Origin: an uncultured Myxococcales bacterium
Lineage (GTDB): Bacteria > Myxococcota_A > Bradymonadia > UBA7976 > VGTA01
DNA length: 64,000 nt
Direction of reading: 5' to 3'
Assembly: GCA_937146725.1 (NCBI GenBank)
Contig: CAKZRU010000060.1
Coordinates: 80,498-144,497, forward strand
A model generated the notes under the pieces. That model did not search any database and had not been told where the DNA came from. It worked only from the letters and a program-made list of their open reading frames with translations. Below, piece after piece: positions 38,099 through 47,966 of the stretch; within the stretch, counting starts at the first letter, position 1; each line of letters begins with the position of its first letter. The position numbers and the translations under genes were made by a program.

Positions 38099-39709
38099 TT
38101 ATTGGATTTTAGTTCCCGAGAAATCACCCTGAAGGAAGCTATTGGAGTTAGGATCACCTTCCCAACGTCCGTTTTCAATTTCTTCAGCACCGGGCATACC
38201 ATCTCGATTTACAAAATCTGCTCGTCCCTTCACTCGGAAGGTACTGACTTCAATTTGGCCAATCAGTCTACGGGTTAATTCATTACCCAAAGCTCTAATA
38301 CCATCACGACAAGCATTGGTCGCTAAACTACGTACGCCTCCGCCAATAAATGGAATACCGGCCACCAAACTGGCGGCTAAGTCGCCAAAACGATCGCAAG
38401 GTACAATTCGAGCAATTAAGTCGCCAAAGGATCTTACTCCAGATCGTTGAGGTAAAATCACATTTTCCATAAGAGCAATCACCACCACACCAATGTTAAG
38501 ATCTAAGTTATGTTCACCAATTTCGACTTCACTGACTAAAACATTAGGGTCAACAACAACACCGGTAAACTCACTTTGGCTGACAGATACACCCACCTCG
38601 GTAAGATTGACTATGTGTTCGCCGCAATTACCGCCACCAAAGGCCCCACAGTCATTGCCCGCCCAACGGAAAACAAGTTGTTCCCAAGTGTGCACTCCGG
38701 GGATTTCACAATCTGGGCCTTGAATTTTACCAAGTTGCATGTTTGCTTTAATTTCAAGATTAGTGAGTAGGCCAGTGATATCCGCAATGGCATTAAGAGC
38801 GCCACGACCCCATTCCGGAAGATTGGCACCTCGTAACAATGAGTTCACAACATCTCTCACGATTCCTCGAACGGCATCACCAATAAAACCACCGATACGG
38901 TCTCGAATCCAATCACCAACCAAGCCACCTGGATCGGTTAAAGCACGATTAATAAATTCGAGCGCATTGAAAACATCATTGCCAAGAAAGCGACCGAGTT
39001 CATAGTAGTTTTCGATTTGATAATTTCCACTGAGATCAATGATTGAACAGCGCTGAGCCGGAGGAATCGTTCTGATATCACCTTCTTCAAAAATATTCTT
39101 TTGGATTACATTCACACGATACACCATTGTTGTGGTGTCATCTGCTTCCATAAAAAGCTTAAACCAAGTGGGTTCTGGACCGGCATTCACTTCAATAGCG
39201 GCTACACCATATTGATCGGTTTCGGCAATCATTGCAGAAAGAGTAGAGCCGCGTGGGTCGCTGGCCTCTTCTTGAATCATTTGAAAAGAGACTCGAATGC
39301 CCGGCACAGGTGCACCTACCTGATTAACCGCACGAACACCCATGCGCTTAGACTCGTTGACGTAAACGTAATATTTACCACTGCCTTCTTGCGTTAAGAA
39401 GCTACTTTCTTGTTCTTCAATGATGGAGTTATCAACATTGAGAAGATCTTCCGTAGTTGGCGCTTCACCATTCATTTCAACATATTCGTTATATGCTGAA
39501 GGATCAGATGTCCAACAAGAACCATCTTCTCTAGTCAGTTCTGGTGGACATTCATCCATAGAACTTAAAGTCGTTGACTCCATTTCACTTGGATCTGCTT
39601 CGATCACCATTGGATCGGCACAAGCAAGGGTGAGACTGAAAATGGATAAAGCAAAAAAGCTCGGTGATAATTTAAAACTTCTGAAAGAAGCTTGCTCAAA
39701 AATGCGCAT
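38099..39709 (-). CDS. Ig-like lipoprotein, function unknown
   Basis: A 536-aa exported lipoprotein with lipobox T-L-A-C (Cys30), followed by an acidic linker rich in Glu/Ser/Met. Residues about 105-200 look like a bacterial Ig-like (Big-1) domain (KRMGVRAVNQVGAPVPGIRVSFQM, then DQYGVAAIEVNAGP). Residues about 260-330 are amphipathic and Gly/Arg-rich (GGLVGDWIRDRIGGFIGDAVRG). The C-terminal half has beta strands and a few Cys. The start is preceded by AAGG at 8 nt. No relative of known function is recognised. It is divergent from grpE, with a 262-bp gap. Confidence 0.65.
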   Translation of the reverse strand: MRIFEQASFRSFKLSPSFFALSIFSLTLACADPMVIEADPSEMESTTLSSMDECPPELTREDGSCWTSDPSAYNEYVEMNGEAPTTEDLLNVDNSIIEEQESSFLTQEGSGKYYVYVNESKRMGVRAVNQVGAPVPGIRVSFQMIQEEASDPRGSTLSAMIAETDQYGVAAIEVNAGPEPTWFKLFMEADDTTTMVYRVNVIQKNIFEEGDIRTIPPAQRCSIIDLSGNYQIENYYELGRFLGNDVFNALEFINRALTDPGGLVGDWIRDRIGGFIGDAVRGIVRDVVNSLLRGANLPEWGRGALNAIADITGLLTNLEIKANMQLGKIQGPDCEIPGVHTWEQLVFRWAGNDCGAFGGGNCGEHIVNLTEVGVSVSQSEFTGVVVDPNVLVSEVEIGEHNLDLNIGVVVIALMENVILPQRSGVRSFGDLIARIVPCDRFGDLAASLVAGIPFIGGGVRSLATNACRDGIRALGNELTRRLIGQIEVSTFRVKGRADFVNRDGMPGAEEIENGRWEGDPNSNSFLQGDFSGTKIQ

Positions 39710-39879
39710 AGCCGACGCCTTTCACGGACAGTTCGGGTGAGTTCACTAAATTGAACGAGTATAACAAATATCTTAGTGAGTATTACCATAACGTTTTATT
39801 AAGGTTTGCTTCAACTAAAGATTAAGCTTTGTTTTTTAAAAGTGTTTTTCGATTTCCAAAAACTTCATCAGCAGAGCGC

Positions 39880-39909
39880 TTGACAAGACCTAGCTTGGTG
39901 AACATATAA
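39880..39909 (+). promoter_or_regulatory. Candidate grpE promoter
   Basis: TTGACA (39880-39885) and ATATAA (39904-39909) are spaced 18 bp, about 62 bp upstream of grpE. The -35 is embedded in CTTGACA, similar to heat-shock sigma-32 (CTTGAAA), but no CCCCAT-like -10 is present. No CIRCE (TTAGCACTC) element was seen. Confidence 0.5.
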
Positions 39910-39971
39910 ACAGCGACCTAAATAATAAATCATCTTGCTTTCCTAACTTTTTAATTCTTGGAGGACTTAAA

Positions 39972-40607
39972 ATGTCAGAAGATCAGAACAAGCAAACCGA
40001 TAATAATGAAGCTTTAGAAGAAAATAACACGCCTCTATCTCCTGACTTGGAAGCAGCCTTGAGGGATGCAGAAGCCCATGCCGAGGGAATTGAGTCTAAA
40101 AAAACAGAGTCTTCCAAGGCTCAAGGCAGTGATCAAGAATTAAAAAAGCTTCAAGAGGAATTAGAAGCAGCCAAAAAACTGAATAATGAAATGCGTGATG
40201 GAATGATGCGAGCTCGAGCTGACTTGGAAAATGCTCGTCGTCGTTTTGAGCGCGAGCAAAAAGAGAGTCAACTCTATGCAGGGGAGAAGGTCTTAAAATC
40301 TTTGATTCCTATCGTCGATGACCTTGACCGAACCCTTGAAAATATTCCTGACGATTTGGGCGAGGATCACAGCTTAGTTGCTGGTGTAAACATGGTACAT
40401 CGTAAGTTTTTACATGCACTAGAATCACAAGGCGCTACAAGCTTTCATCCACTGGGCGAGGCTTTTGACCCAACAAATCATGAGGCACTCATGGAAGCTC
40501 CGTCAGAAGATGTTGAGCCTGGTCATATTACACAAGTCTTTCAAAGAGGATGGACCTTGAATGAGCGACTTCTCAGACCGGCTAAGGTCATTATCGCCAA
40601 AGGATAA
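39972..40607 (+). CDS. grpE: Nucleotide exchange factor GrpE
   Basis: A 211-aa cochaperone that releases ADP from DnaK. It has an acidic low-complexity N-terminus (about 1-60), a long helix for dimerisation (about 55-105), and the conserved C-terminal beta wing (GEAFDPTNHEALMEAPSED, ITQVFQRGWTLNERLLRPAKVII). The start follows TTGGAGGA at 6 nt. It is the first gene of a grpE-dnaK-dnaJ group on the plus strand. Confidence 0.95.
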   Translation: MSEDQNKQTDNNEALEENNTPLSPDLEAALRDAEAHAEGIESKKTESSKAQGSDQELKKLQEELEAAKKLNNEMRDGMMRARADLENARRRFEREQKESQLYAGEKVLKSLIPIVDDLDRTLENIPDDLGEDHSLVAGVNMVHRKFLHALESQGATSFHPLGEAFDPTNHEALMEAPSEDVEPGHITQVFQRGWTLNERLLRPAKVIIAKG

Positions 40608-40703
40608 AACTTGGGTCAATCAAAGTCATAGGTAGTCCTTGACTTCTGAGTTATATTTTACGAAAATCAGCTTTCTTATTTATGACTCGGGGAGAGGTAT
40701 AAC

Positions 40704-42575
40704 ATGATCATTGGGATTGACCTTGGCACTACAAACTCCTGTGTTGCTTTTGTTGAAGGCGACGCTCCGGTTGTCATTCCCAATCAAGAGGGGAGCAGAA
40801 CAACCCCGTCAACGGTGGCCTACACTCAAGACGGCGAGCTGCTCGTTGGTCAAATTGCTAAGCGCCAAGCGATTACCAACCCCGAAAATACGGTTTTTGC
40901 GACCAAGCGATTAATTGGTCGTAAGGTGGACAGTGAAGAAGTTCAAGCCTATATTTCACGTCTTCCTTACGAAATTACTTCGGCTGAGAATGGTGATACT
41001 AGAGTCAAAATGCAGGGCAAAGACTATAGCCCTGCACAATTATCTAGTTTTATTCTTAGCAAGATGAAAGAGATCGCCGAGGTTTATGTTGGAGAGGAAA
41101 TCACTGAAGCGGTGATTACAGTCCCTGCCTACTTTAATGACCTGCAAAGACAGGCAACCAAAGATGCGGGTCGAATCGCTGGTTTAGATGTATTAAGAAT
41201 CATCAACGAGCCCACCGCAGCGGCTCTAGCCTATGGACTCAATAAACAGCAGACCGAAAGAGTTGCAGTATATGATTTAGGTGGAGGTACCTTTGATATC
41301 TCGATTCTTGAATTGTCAGACGGTGTTTTTGAAGTTCGCTCAACCAGTGGTGATACCTATCTGGGCGGTGAAGATTTTGATTTCTGTATCATCGATTATT
41401 TGTTAACCGACTTTTACGAGCAACATCAAATTGACCTTAGTACCGATAATATGGTGCTCCAACGTCTCAAAGAAGCAGCAGAAAAAGCCAAGCATGAACT
41501 CAGTTCTAGCTTGGAAACTGAAATTAATATCCCCTTTATCACCGCGGATGCTCAAGGTCCAAAGCACTTAAGTGTGCAACTGACCAGAGCCCATTTTGAA
41601 AGCATGACTCAGCACTTGGTGGAGCGCTCGATTGTGCCCTGTCAAATTGCCTTAGAAGACGCGGGATTAACCATCAAAGACATCGATGCTGTCTTATTGG
41701 TCGGTGGTATGACACGTATGCCACGCGTGCAAGAACGAGTGGCAGGATTTTTTGGTAAGCAACCTACAAAAGGACTCAATCCTGATGAAGTTGTCGCTTT
41801 AGGCGCGGCCATTCAAGGTGGTGTCATTGATGGTTATGTAGATGATGTTGTCCTTCTTGACGTAACTCCACTTTCACTAGGCGTGGAAACTCAAGGTGGC
41901 GTCATGACCAAGATTATTGAGAAAAACACCACGATTCCCTTTTCGGCAGCTAATATATTTAGTACAGCTGTGGATAATCAGCCTTTTGTAGCCATTCACG
42001 TATTGCAGGGTGAACGTCCTCTTGCGGCTGACAATCGTTCTTTGGCTCGTTTTAACTTGCTTGGTATTCCACCAGCACCTCGTGGTGTTCCTGAGATTCA
42101 AGTGAGCTTTGAAATTGATGCCAATGGCATTCTTAGCGTTAATGCTACTGATTTGGGGACAGGACGCCAACAGCAAGTAGAAGTTCGGGCTTCGGGTGGA
42201 CTCAGCGAGTTTGATATCCAACAAATGATTCAAGAAGCTGCCAGTCATCATGCGCAAGATGATTTACGTAAGCAACTTGTGGCGCTCAGAAATAAAGCAG
42301 AAGGTTTGATTTACTCAACAGAAAACTCACTTAGAGAATATGCTCAAGTTTTATCTCCACTCGATATCGAAGAAATACAACGTGATGTCGAGTTATTGAA
42401 AGAGAGCTTAGAGAGCCAAGATCCGGAAGAACTCGAGCTGGCTTCTCAAAACCTAGAGCAAAGTGCTTATCGTATTTCAGAGCTTATCTACCAACAAGCG
42501 CTTAGTGCGGGTGAGGAAAGTATATCGGAAGCGAGCATGTCAGAGCTTGATGTAAGCGGTATAGATGAAGGCTGA
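40704..42575 (+). CDS. dnaK: Chaperone DnaK (Hsp70)
   Basis: A 623-aa ATP-dependent chaperone. The nucleotide-binding domain has [15 protein letters not shown], the phosphate-2 loop [15 protein letters not shown], and AALAYGLNK. The substrate-binding domain has the linker [19 protein letters not shown] and [19 protein letters not shown]. The C-terminal lid is shortish and acidic. One deviation is [16 protein letters not shown], where most DnaK have IPTKKSQ(I/T)FSTA. The start is preceded by GAGAGG at 6 nt. It sits 96 nt after grpE and 140 nt before dnaJ. Confidence 0.96.
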   Translation: MIIGIDLGTTNSCVAFVEGDAPVVIPNQEGSRTTPSTVAYTQDGELLVGQIAKRQAITNPENTVFATKRLIGRKVDSEEVQAYISRLPYEITSAENGDTRVKMQGKDYSPAQLSSFILSKMKEIAEVYVGEEITEAVITVPAYFNDLQRQATKDAGRIAGLDVLRIINEPTAAALAYGLNKQQTERVAVYDLGGGTFDISILELSDGVFEVRSTSGDTYLGGEDFDFCIIDYLLTDFYEQHQIDLSTDNMVLQRLKEAAEKAKHELSSSLETEINIPFITADAQGPKHLSVQLTRAHFESMTQHLVERSIVPCQIALEDAGLTIKDIDAVLLVGGMTRMPRVQERVAGFFGKQPTKGLNPDEVVALGAAIQGGVIDGYVDDVVLLDVTPLSLGVETQGGVMTKIIEKNTTIPFSAANIFSTAVDNQPFVAIHVLQGERPLAADNRSLARFNLLGIPPAPRGVPEIQVSFEIDANGILSVNATDLGTGRQQQVEVRASGGLSEFDIQQMIQEAASHHAQDDLRKQLVALRNKAEGLIYSTENSLREYAQVLSPLDIEEIQRDVELLKESLESQDPEELELASQNLEQSAYRISELIYQQALSAGEESISEASMSELDVSGIDEG

Positions 42576-42715
42576 AAATTCAATAAACATAAGTACTTAA
42601 TTTACTTTGGGTTCTAGGTTGATATAACAAGTCTCGGAGTCTTTATATCGACAGCGGTTGCTTATTCACTTTAGGTGCCTATCTGTAGTAAGCATTGAGT
42701 CAAAGGAGGTCGATT

Positions 42716-43888
42716 ATGTCTAAATCTACTCATGCTAGTGATCAAGATTATTATGAAATCCTAAAAGTTGAGCGTTCCGCATCTGCTGATGAGATAAAAA
42801 AAAGCTTTAGAAAATTAGCACTTGCCTATCATCCCGATCGGAATGATGCACCAGAGGCAGAAGCTAAGTTTAAGCAAATTAATGAAGCTTATGCTATTTT
42901 ATCAGACCCCGAAAAACGTAAACGTTATGATCGGTATGGACGAAGTGAAACCGCGAGTAATCCATTTCACGGCGGTGGGATGAATGCGAACGATCTTAAA
43001 GATATTTTTGGTGATGATCTCTTTCACAGTCTGTTTTCATCTTTATTTGGTGGACAAGGCCAACGCCGCTCACCCCCACCAAAAGATATTCAAACCAAGC
43101 TCAGCCTAAGTTTGGAAGAGGTTTTAAAAGGTGGAGAACATGAGGTATCTATACGCCGAGAAGGCTCATGTGAACCTTGCCAAGGCAGTGGTTATCGCAA
43201 TGCTCAAGTCATTAAGTGTAGACGCTGCCATGGACAAGGGCAGGTCAGAATGAGTCGAGGCTTTTTAGCGATTGCTCAACCCTGTCCTGATTGCAGAGGA
43301 AGTGGTGCTGATCCGGGGGCCTCTTGTGCTTCCTGTGCAGGTTCTGGCCAAAGTAGTCAAGCGGTTAAAGTTAAAGTCAATGTTCCGGCGGGTGTGGACT
43401 CGGGTCATTCCTTACGGGTAAGAGGTGCAGGGCACAGAGCACCGGGCCACCCTCATCCAAGCGATGTGATTATTTTAGTAAATGTTAAAGAACATAGCCT
43501 GTTTGAACGCGATGGCGCAGACCTATATTACCAAGCTGAGGCACCCTTTGATGTATTAAGTTTGGGTGGGAAACTCAACGTGCCCTTATTAGGAGGGGGA
43601 CAGGCACAGGTCAAAGTGCCCAAGGGCACTCAGTCCGGCAAAGCTTTGCGTCTTAAAAAAAAGGGGCTTCCCAAAATGAATCGCCAAGAGTTTGGAGACT
43701 TGTTTGTGTATGTGGAGGTCGAAGTCCCAAAAGCACTCACGGCGGCGGAGCGTGAGCTGCTCGTCGCTTGGAGATCGCTCAGAGAAGGTGAAGCCACAAG
43801 CCAAGCCAACAGTGATCAGTCTGTGCCTATGCATGACTCAAGTCTAGTCCAAGGTTTAAAGTCCGTATGGCAACGCTTTAAACAATGA
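42716..43888 (+). CDS. dnaJ: Chaperone DnaJ (Hsp40)
   Basis: A 390-aa cochaperone. The start is ATG 42716, 5 nt after AAAGGAGGTC; the frame opens earlier at a TTG that overlaps the ribosome-binding site. The J domain (about 10-72) has the HPD motif at 39-41, which triggers DnaK ATPase. A short Gly/Phe region follows, then four zinc-binding repeats ([32 protein letters not shown]), then the C-terminal substrate-binding domains. Full-length type I DnaJ. Confidence 0.95.
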   Translation: MSKSTHASDQDYYEILKVERSASADEIKKSFRKLALAYHPDRNDAPEAEAKFKQINEAYAILSDPEKRKRYDRYGRSETASNPFHGGGMNANDLKDIFGDDLFHSLFSSLFGGQGQRRSPPPKDIQTKLSLSLEEVLKGGEHEVSIRREGSCEPCQGSGYRNAQVIKCRRCHGQGQVRMSRGFLAIAQPCPDCRGSGADPGASCASCAGSGQSSQAVKVKVNVPAGVDSGHSLRVRGAGHRAPGHPHPSDVIILVNVKEHSLFERDGADLYYQAEAPFDVLSLGGKLNVPLLGGGQAQVKVPKGTQSGKALRLKKKGLPKMNRQEFGDLFVYVEVEVPKALTAAERELLVAWRSLREGEATSQANSDQSVPMHDSSLVQGLKSVWQRFKQ

Positions 43889-43957
43889 GGTAAGCATTTC
43901 ACGATTAATAAAGTCATTGCTTTGAATAGACCACCACTATTTTATATGGTTTTTAAG

Positions 43958-44935
43958 CTATCTTGGGAGTGTAAGAGACTGAGCTAACGTTTCCAAATAC
44001 TGTACCCTGGTTGCTCTAGAATTATCGCCTCGTTTAAACCAAATTCTATGCGCTAAGGTGGGGACAAGTAGGGTACTTATATCTTCAGGAATCACAAAGT
44101 TACGTCCATACACTAGTGCACGTGCTTGGCATAATCTAACCCAACTTTGAACTGCTCGAGTACTTACACCAAGCTTAAGGTCTTCATTTTGGCGAGTATG
44201 ATGCGCACACTCGATCATATAATCGATCAGCTCAGGACTGACTTCAACTTTAGAGCGATCATGAATGAGCTCTATCCAAGTATTAATGCTCTGACCAGAT
44301 TCTGACCGCTCAGCGCTCATTTGAGTCTTGGGCCCGACAGAAGATGATTGTTTTGCATGCCTGAGCAACACTTGACGCTCATCTACTTGGCTTAAATACC
44401 CTAAGCTTATTGAAAGCGCAAAGCGATCAAGTTGGCTTTCTGGCAACATAAAGGTACCGGCAAAGGAATCGGGATTCTGAGTCGCAATGACCCAAAATGG
44501 ACGGGAAAGCTTATGGCTAAGACGCTCAAGTGTAACCTGACCTTCTTCCATGGCCTCTAGTAAGCTTGATTGCGCTTTAGGGGTCGCTCTATTTAACTCA
44601 TCAGCCAAAAGTACATGAGTAAATACCGGACCTTTTTGAAAGGAAAAGCTCTGCTCTCCCGGATGATAAATATTCACACCGGTTAAATCACTCGGAAGCA
44701 GGTCGGCTGTACATTGAACGCGTTGAAAATGACCCCCTAAAGCTTGTGCTAATGTGCGGGCTAAAGTCGTTTTCCCTACGCCGGGCACATCTTCGATGAG
44801 GAGATGACCTTCAGCAATCGCAGCCAAGAGTGCAAGCTCTACTTGGGGCCCTTTTCCAAAAACCTGAGCCTCAACTTCATTTTTGAGATCTTGAATTATC
44901 TGTTTGCATCTTTGGCTCTCTGTTGTAGAGATCAT
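43958..44935 (-). CDS. MoxR-family AAA ATPase
   Basis: About 325 aa from ATG 44935, preceded by AAAGGAG at 5 nt; the open frame extends 11 codons upstream without a site. Walker A is GVGKTTLA (about 45-52) and Walker B VLLADELNRA. Sensor residues lie in VIATQNPDSFAGTFMLPESQLDRF, a MoxR signature. MoxR proteins usually sit before a DUF58 gene and von Willebrand A genes and act as maturation chaperones. Here the gene is alone, flanked by convergent dnaJ and divergent topA, which is unusual. Confidence 0.9.
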   Translation of the reverse strand: MISTTESQRCKQIIQDLKNEVEAQVFGKGPQVELALLAAIAEGHLLIEDVPGVGKTTLARTLAQALGGHFQRVQCTADLLPSDLTGVNIYHPGEQSFSFQKGPVFTHVLLADELNRATPKAQSSLLEAMEEGQVTLERLSHKLSRPFWVIATQNPDSFAGTFMLPESQLDRFALSISLGYLSQVDERQVLLRHAKQSSSVGPKTQMSAERSESGQSINTWIELIHDRSKVEVSPELIDYMIECAHHTRQNEDLKLGVSTRAVQSWVRLCQARALVYGRNFVIPEDISTLLVPTLAHRIWFKRGDNSRATRVQYLETLAQSLTLPR

Positions 44936-45137
44936 ATGTGCTCCTTTGTTAATGTGGAGTGATACCATATCAAACTATATAGATGAGTGATTGATAGAAT
45001 TGTGCTTGTATTTTGATCTTAAAAGTACATTTTATCCACTTGAGAGTGTTTCATGATTGAAGATTCGATTAAAGATTCAGTCAAGTATGATCACGAACAT
45101 TAATAAAGCTCTCTCAAATGACCAAAAGGATATAGCC

Positions 45138-47912
45138 TTGAACGCAACACACGCCAAAGCTCTTGTAATTGTGGAATCTCCAACCAAAGCAAAGACGATT
45201 CGTAAGTTTTTAGGGGATCAGTATCGGGTGGAAGCTTCTATGGGTCATGTGCGTGACCTTCCTTCCTCAGCAAGTGAGATTCCAACGCAATTTAAAGGTA
45301 AATCTTGGGCACGAATTGGCGTCAATGTAGATGATGGCTTTAAGCCTTTGTATGTAGTTCCCAAAGATAAAAAGACCCAGATTAAAGAGTTAAAAGACTT
45401 ACTCAAAGGTGTGGAAGAACTATATATCGCTACCGATGAAGATCGCGAAGGAGAGTCGATCGGTTGGCACTTAATCGAAGTGCTTAAACCAAAAGTTCCG
45501 GTTAAGCGCATGGTTTTTCATGAGATTACCGAAAGTGCGATTCAACAGGCCATCTCTACGCCGCGTGACTTAGATATCAACCTGGTCCAAGCTCAAGAAA
45601 CTCGACGAGTTTTAGATCGTTTAGTCGGCTATGTCGTTTCTCCACAGCTTTGGAAAAAAGTCGCTTCAAAACTTTCTGCTGGACGAGTTCAAAGTGCAGC
45701 AGTCAAATTGCTTGTAAACCGCGAACGAGAGCGCATGAGCTTCCACAGTGGCGAATGGTGGGATATTGCGATTCAAGCTGGAATAAGCGAGCAAGCAGAG
45801 CAAATGATTTCGGCACAGCTAGTTGATATTGCCGGTAAATCAATCACTCAAGGTAGTCATTTTGATGCCAAAACAGGGTTGGTCTTAGCCGCACAGCAAC
45901 AGAAAACTCACTTACTTGATCAAACCCAAAGTGAAGAACTGCTCAAGGCTTTACAGCAACAAAGCCAACTTAAGGTCGTAAAAATAGAGCGTAAGGAAAG
46001 CCAGAAAAAGCCCTTGCCTCCTTTTATTACCTCTACTTTACAGCAGGCCGCCAACAAAAGACTTGGTTGGAGCACCAATACCACTATGAAAGTGGCTCAG
46101 CGCCTTTATGAAAATGGTCATATTACCTATATGAGAACGGATGCACCTGCTCTGGCAAAAGAAGCTGTCCAAGGGATTAGAGCTGCTGTTGAACGGCAAT
46201 ATGGTAGTGGTCATTTGCCACCTAAAGCGATTGTTTATCGGTCCAAAGCGAAAAATGCCCAAGAGGCCCACGAAGCAATTCGCCCTTCAGGCACGCAAAT
46301 GAAGACGGCAAGCCAGCTTGGTTTAAGTGATCAAGATGCTAAATTATATACTCTGATTTGGCGTCGAACAATGGCCTGCCAAATGAGCCCAGCCAAAATC
46401 TCTTATACCAATGCAAGAATCACTTCAGAGACCGAACCTCAATTAACCTTTCGAGCGAGTGGTAAGGAAATCATCGAGCCTGGCTTTATGCTCGCTTATG
46501 AGATTAAAGATGAAGATGAAAAGAGTTTACCACCATTAAGTGAGGGACAGACTTTAAGCCTCATTCATGCAGAAGCGGTTAAACATTTAACCAAGGCTCC
46601 AGCGCGCTATTCAGAAGCATCTTTAGTTAAAGCCTTGGAGCAAGAAGGTGTGGGTAGGCCAAGTACTTATGCAAGCATTATTGATACCATTCAACGTCGA
46701 GGTTATGTCAGAGGTGTAGGTAGACAGTTGATTCCAACCTTTACAGCTTTAGCTGTAACACAACTCCTAGAGAATGCCTTTAGCAAGATTGTTGATCCTG
46801 AATTCACGGCTTCCATGGAAGAAGAACTTGATCAAATTGCTACCGGTGGTGATCATCTGCAGTTATTGCAGAGTTTTTATCAGCAGGAGCTCATCGATGG
46901 TGTGACTAAAAGCGAAGCACTTGATCCCAAAGAAATCTGCGCTGTGAATGGTGTTCATTTTCCGGAGCATGAAATTAGAGTAGGACGTTTTGGACCCTTT
47001 ATTGAATATCTCAATGCTGAGCAAGAAAAAACAACTCTCTCTTTACCTAATGATCTTTGTCCCGATGAAGTCAATAGCCAATGGATTACTGAGCGTATTG
47101 CCCAAGCTGCATCAGGAGAGCAACCGATTGGCTATCATCCCGAAAACGAAGAACCGGTTTATATTCGAGAAGGACGTTTTGGAACTTACTTACAATTAGG
47201 TGAGGGCGATAAACCAAAGCGCTCAAGCCTTCCTAAGGGAATGAGTAGTGAAGAACTGAGCTTTGATCAGGCACTATTTCTACTCGGTCTTCCTAAAGTT
47301 TTGGGAGAGCATCCGGAGACAGGCAGCAATATTCAAATTAATCTTGGTCGATATGGTGCCTATGCACAGCACCAAAAAACCTATGCTTCACTTGCTAATG
47401 ACCTAGCCTTGTTTACCGTCAACTTTGATGAAGCACTCGCTTTGGTTAAGGCTAAAGAGGCCGGTGGTGGTCGTGGTGCTACAAAGGTCTTAAAATCCTT
47501 AGGTGAGCACCCAGAAGGTGGAGAGCTACTCGTGTATGATGGTCGTTATGGCCCCTATGTTAAGTATGGGAAAATAAACGCTTCTTTACCAAAGGGGACT
47601 GAGCTTGATCAGTTTACAATCGCTGAAGCGTTGGCATTACTCGAGAAAAAGGCTTCTAGTAAAAAGAGCACTACCAAAAAGGCTTCTAGTAAAAAGAGCA
47701 CTACTAAAAAGAGCACTACTAAAAAGAGCGCTACTAAAAAGAGCACTACTAAAAAGAGCGCTACTAAAGAAAAAGAAGCCGAGGAAGTCACTAAAAAGGT
47801 AACAACTAAGAAAGCACCTGCCAAAAAGGCTGCTGCCAAAAAAGCGCCTGCCAAAAAGACTACTCCTAAGAAAACACCAGCAAAAAAAGCCACAAAAAAA
47901 GCTGACTCTTGA
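45138..47912 (+). CDS. topA: DNA topoisomerase I with Lys-rich tail
   Basis: A type IA topoisomerase relaxing negative supercoils. The open frame begins at a TTG (45057), but the best start is TTG 45138, with AAAAGGA 7 nt upstream, giving MNATHAKALVIVESPTKAKTIRK, as in other TopA proteins; ATG 45087 is an alternative. Seen: the Toprim strand ALVIVESPTKAKT and DEDREGESIGWHL, and the active-site Tyr in TYMRTDAPAL. The C-terminus lacks zinc-finger Cys quartets and instead has repeats of the GRFGPFIEY/GRYGAYAQ type. It ends in about 90 residues of Lys/Ser/Thr/Ala repeats that probably bind DNA non-specifically. Confidence 0.95.
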   Translation: MNATHAKALVIVESPTKAKTIRKFLGDQYRVEASMGHVRDLPSSASEIPTQFKGKSWARIGVNVDDGFKPLYVVPKDKKTQIKELKDLLKGVEELYIATDEDREGESIGWHLIEVLKPKVPVKRMVFHEITESAIQQAISTPRDLDINLVQAQETRRVLDRLVGYVVSPQLWKKVASKLSAGRVQSAAVKLLVNRERERMSFHSGEWWDIAIQAGISEQAEQMISAQLVDIAGKSITQGSHFDAKTGLVLAAQQQKTHLLDQTQSEELLKALQQQSQLKVVKIERKESQKKPLPPFITSTLQQAANKRLGWSTNTTMKVAQRLYENGHITYMRTDAPALAKEAVQGIRAAVERQYGSGHLPPKAIVYRSKAKNAQEAHEAIRPSGTQMKTASQLGLSDQDAKLYTLIWRRTMACQMSPAKISYTNARITSETEPQLTFRASGKEIIEPGFMLAYEIKDEDEKSLPPLSEGQTLSLIHAEAVKHLTKAPARYSEASLVKALEQEGVGRPSTYASIIDTIQRRGYVRGVGRQLIPTFTALAVTQLLENAFSKIVDPEFTASMEEELDQIATGGDHLQLLQSFYQQELIDGVTKSEALDPKEICAVNGVHFPEHEIRVGRFGPFIEYLNAEQEKTTLSLPNDLCPDEVNSQWITERIAQAASGEQPIGYHPENEEPVYIREGRFGTYLQLGEGDKPKRSSLPKGMSSEELSFDQALFLLGLPKVLGEHPETGSNIQINLGRYGAYAQHQKTYASLANDLALFTVNFDEALALVKAKEAGGGRGATKVLKSLGEHPEGGELLVYDGRYGPYVKYGKINASLPKGTELDQFTIAEALALLEKKASSKKSTTKKASSKKSTTKKSTTKKSATKKSTTKKSATKEKEAEEVTKKVTTKKAPAKKAAAKKAPAKKTTPKKTPAKKATKKADS
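47646..47769. repeat. Coding 15-bp repeats in the topA tail
   Basis: AAAAAGAGCACTACT-type units (some with GCGCTACT or GGCTTCTAGT) repeat back to back and encode KKSTT and KKASS units. The repeat is a multiple of 3, so copy number can change without shifting the frame. Confidence 0.9.
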
Positions 47913-47966
47913 TTCTCAATTTGACAAGCTTAATTACCACCTCACACTCATTAGAGAGGAGTTTAT

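Noticed and set aside
47646..47769. Possible CRISPR-like or intergenic repeat array
   Set aside because: The repeats are in-frame topA codons with no spacers, and no cas gene is in the window.
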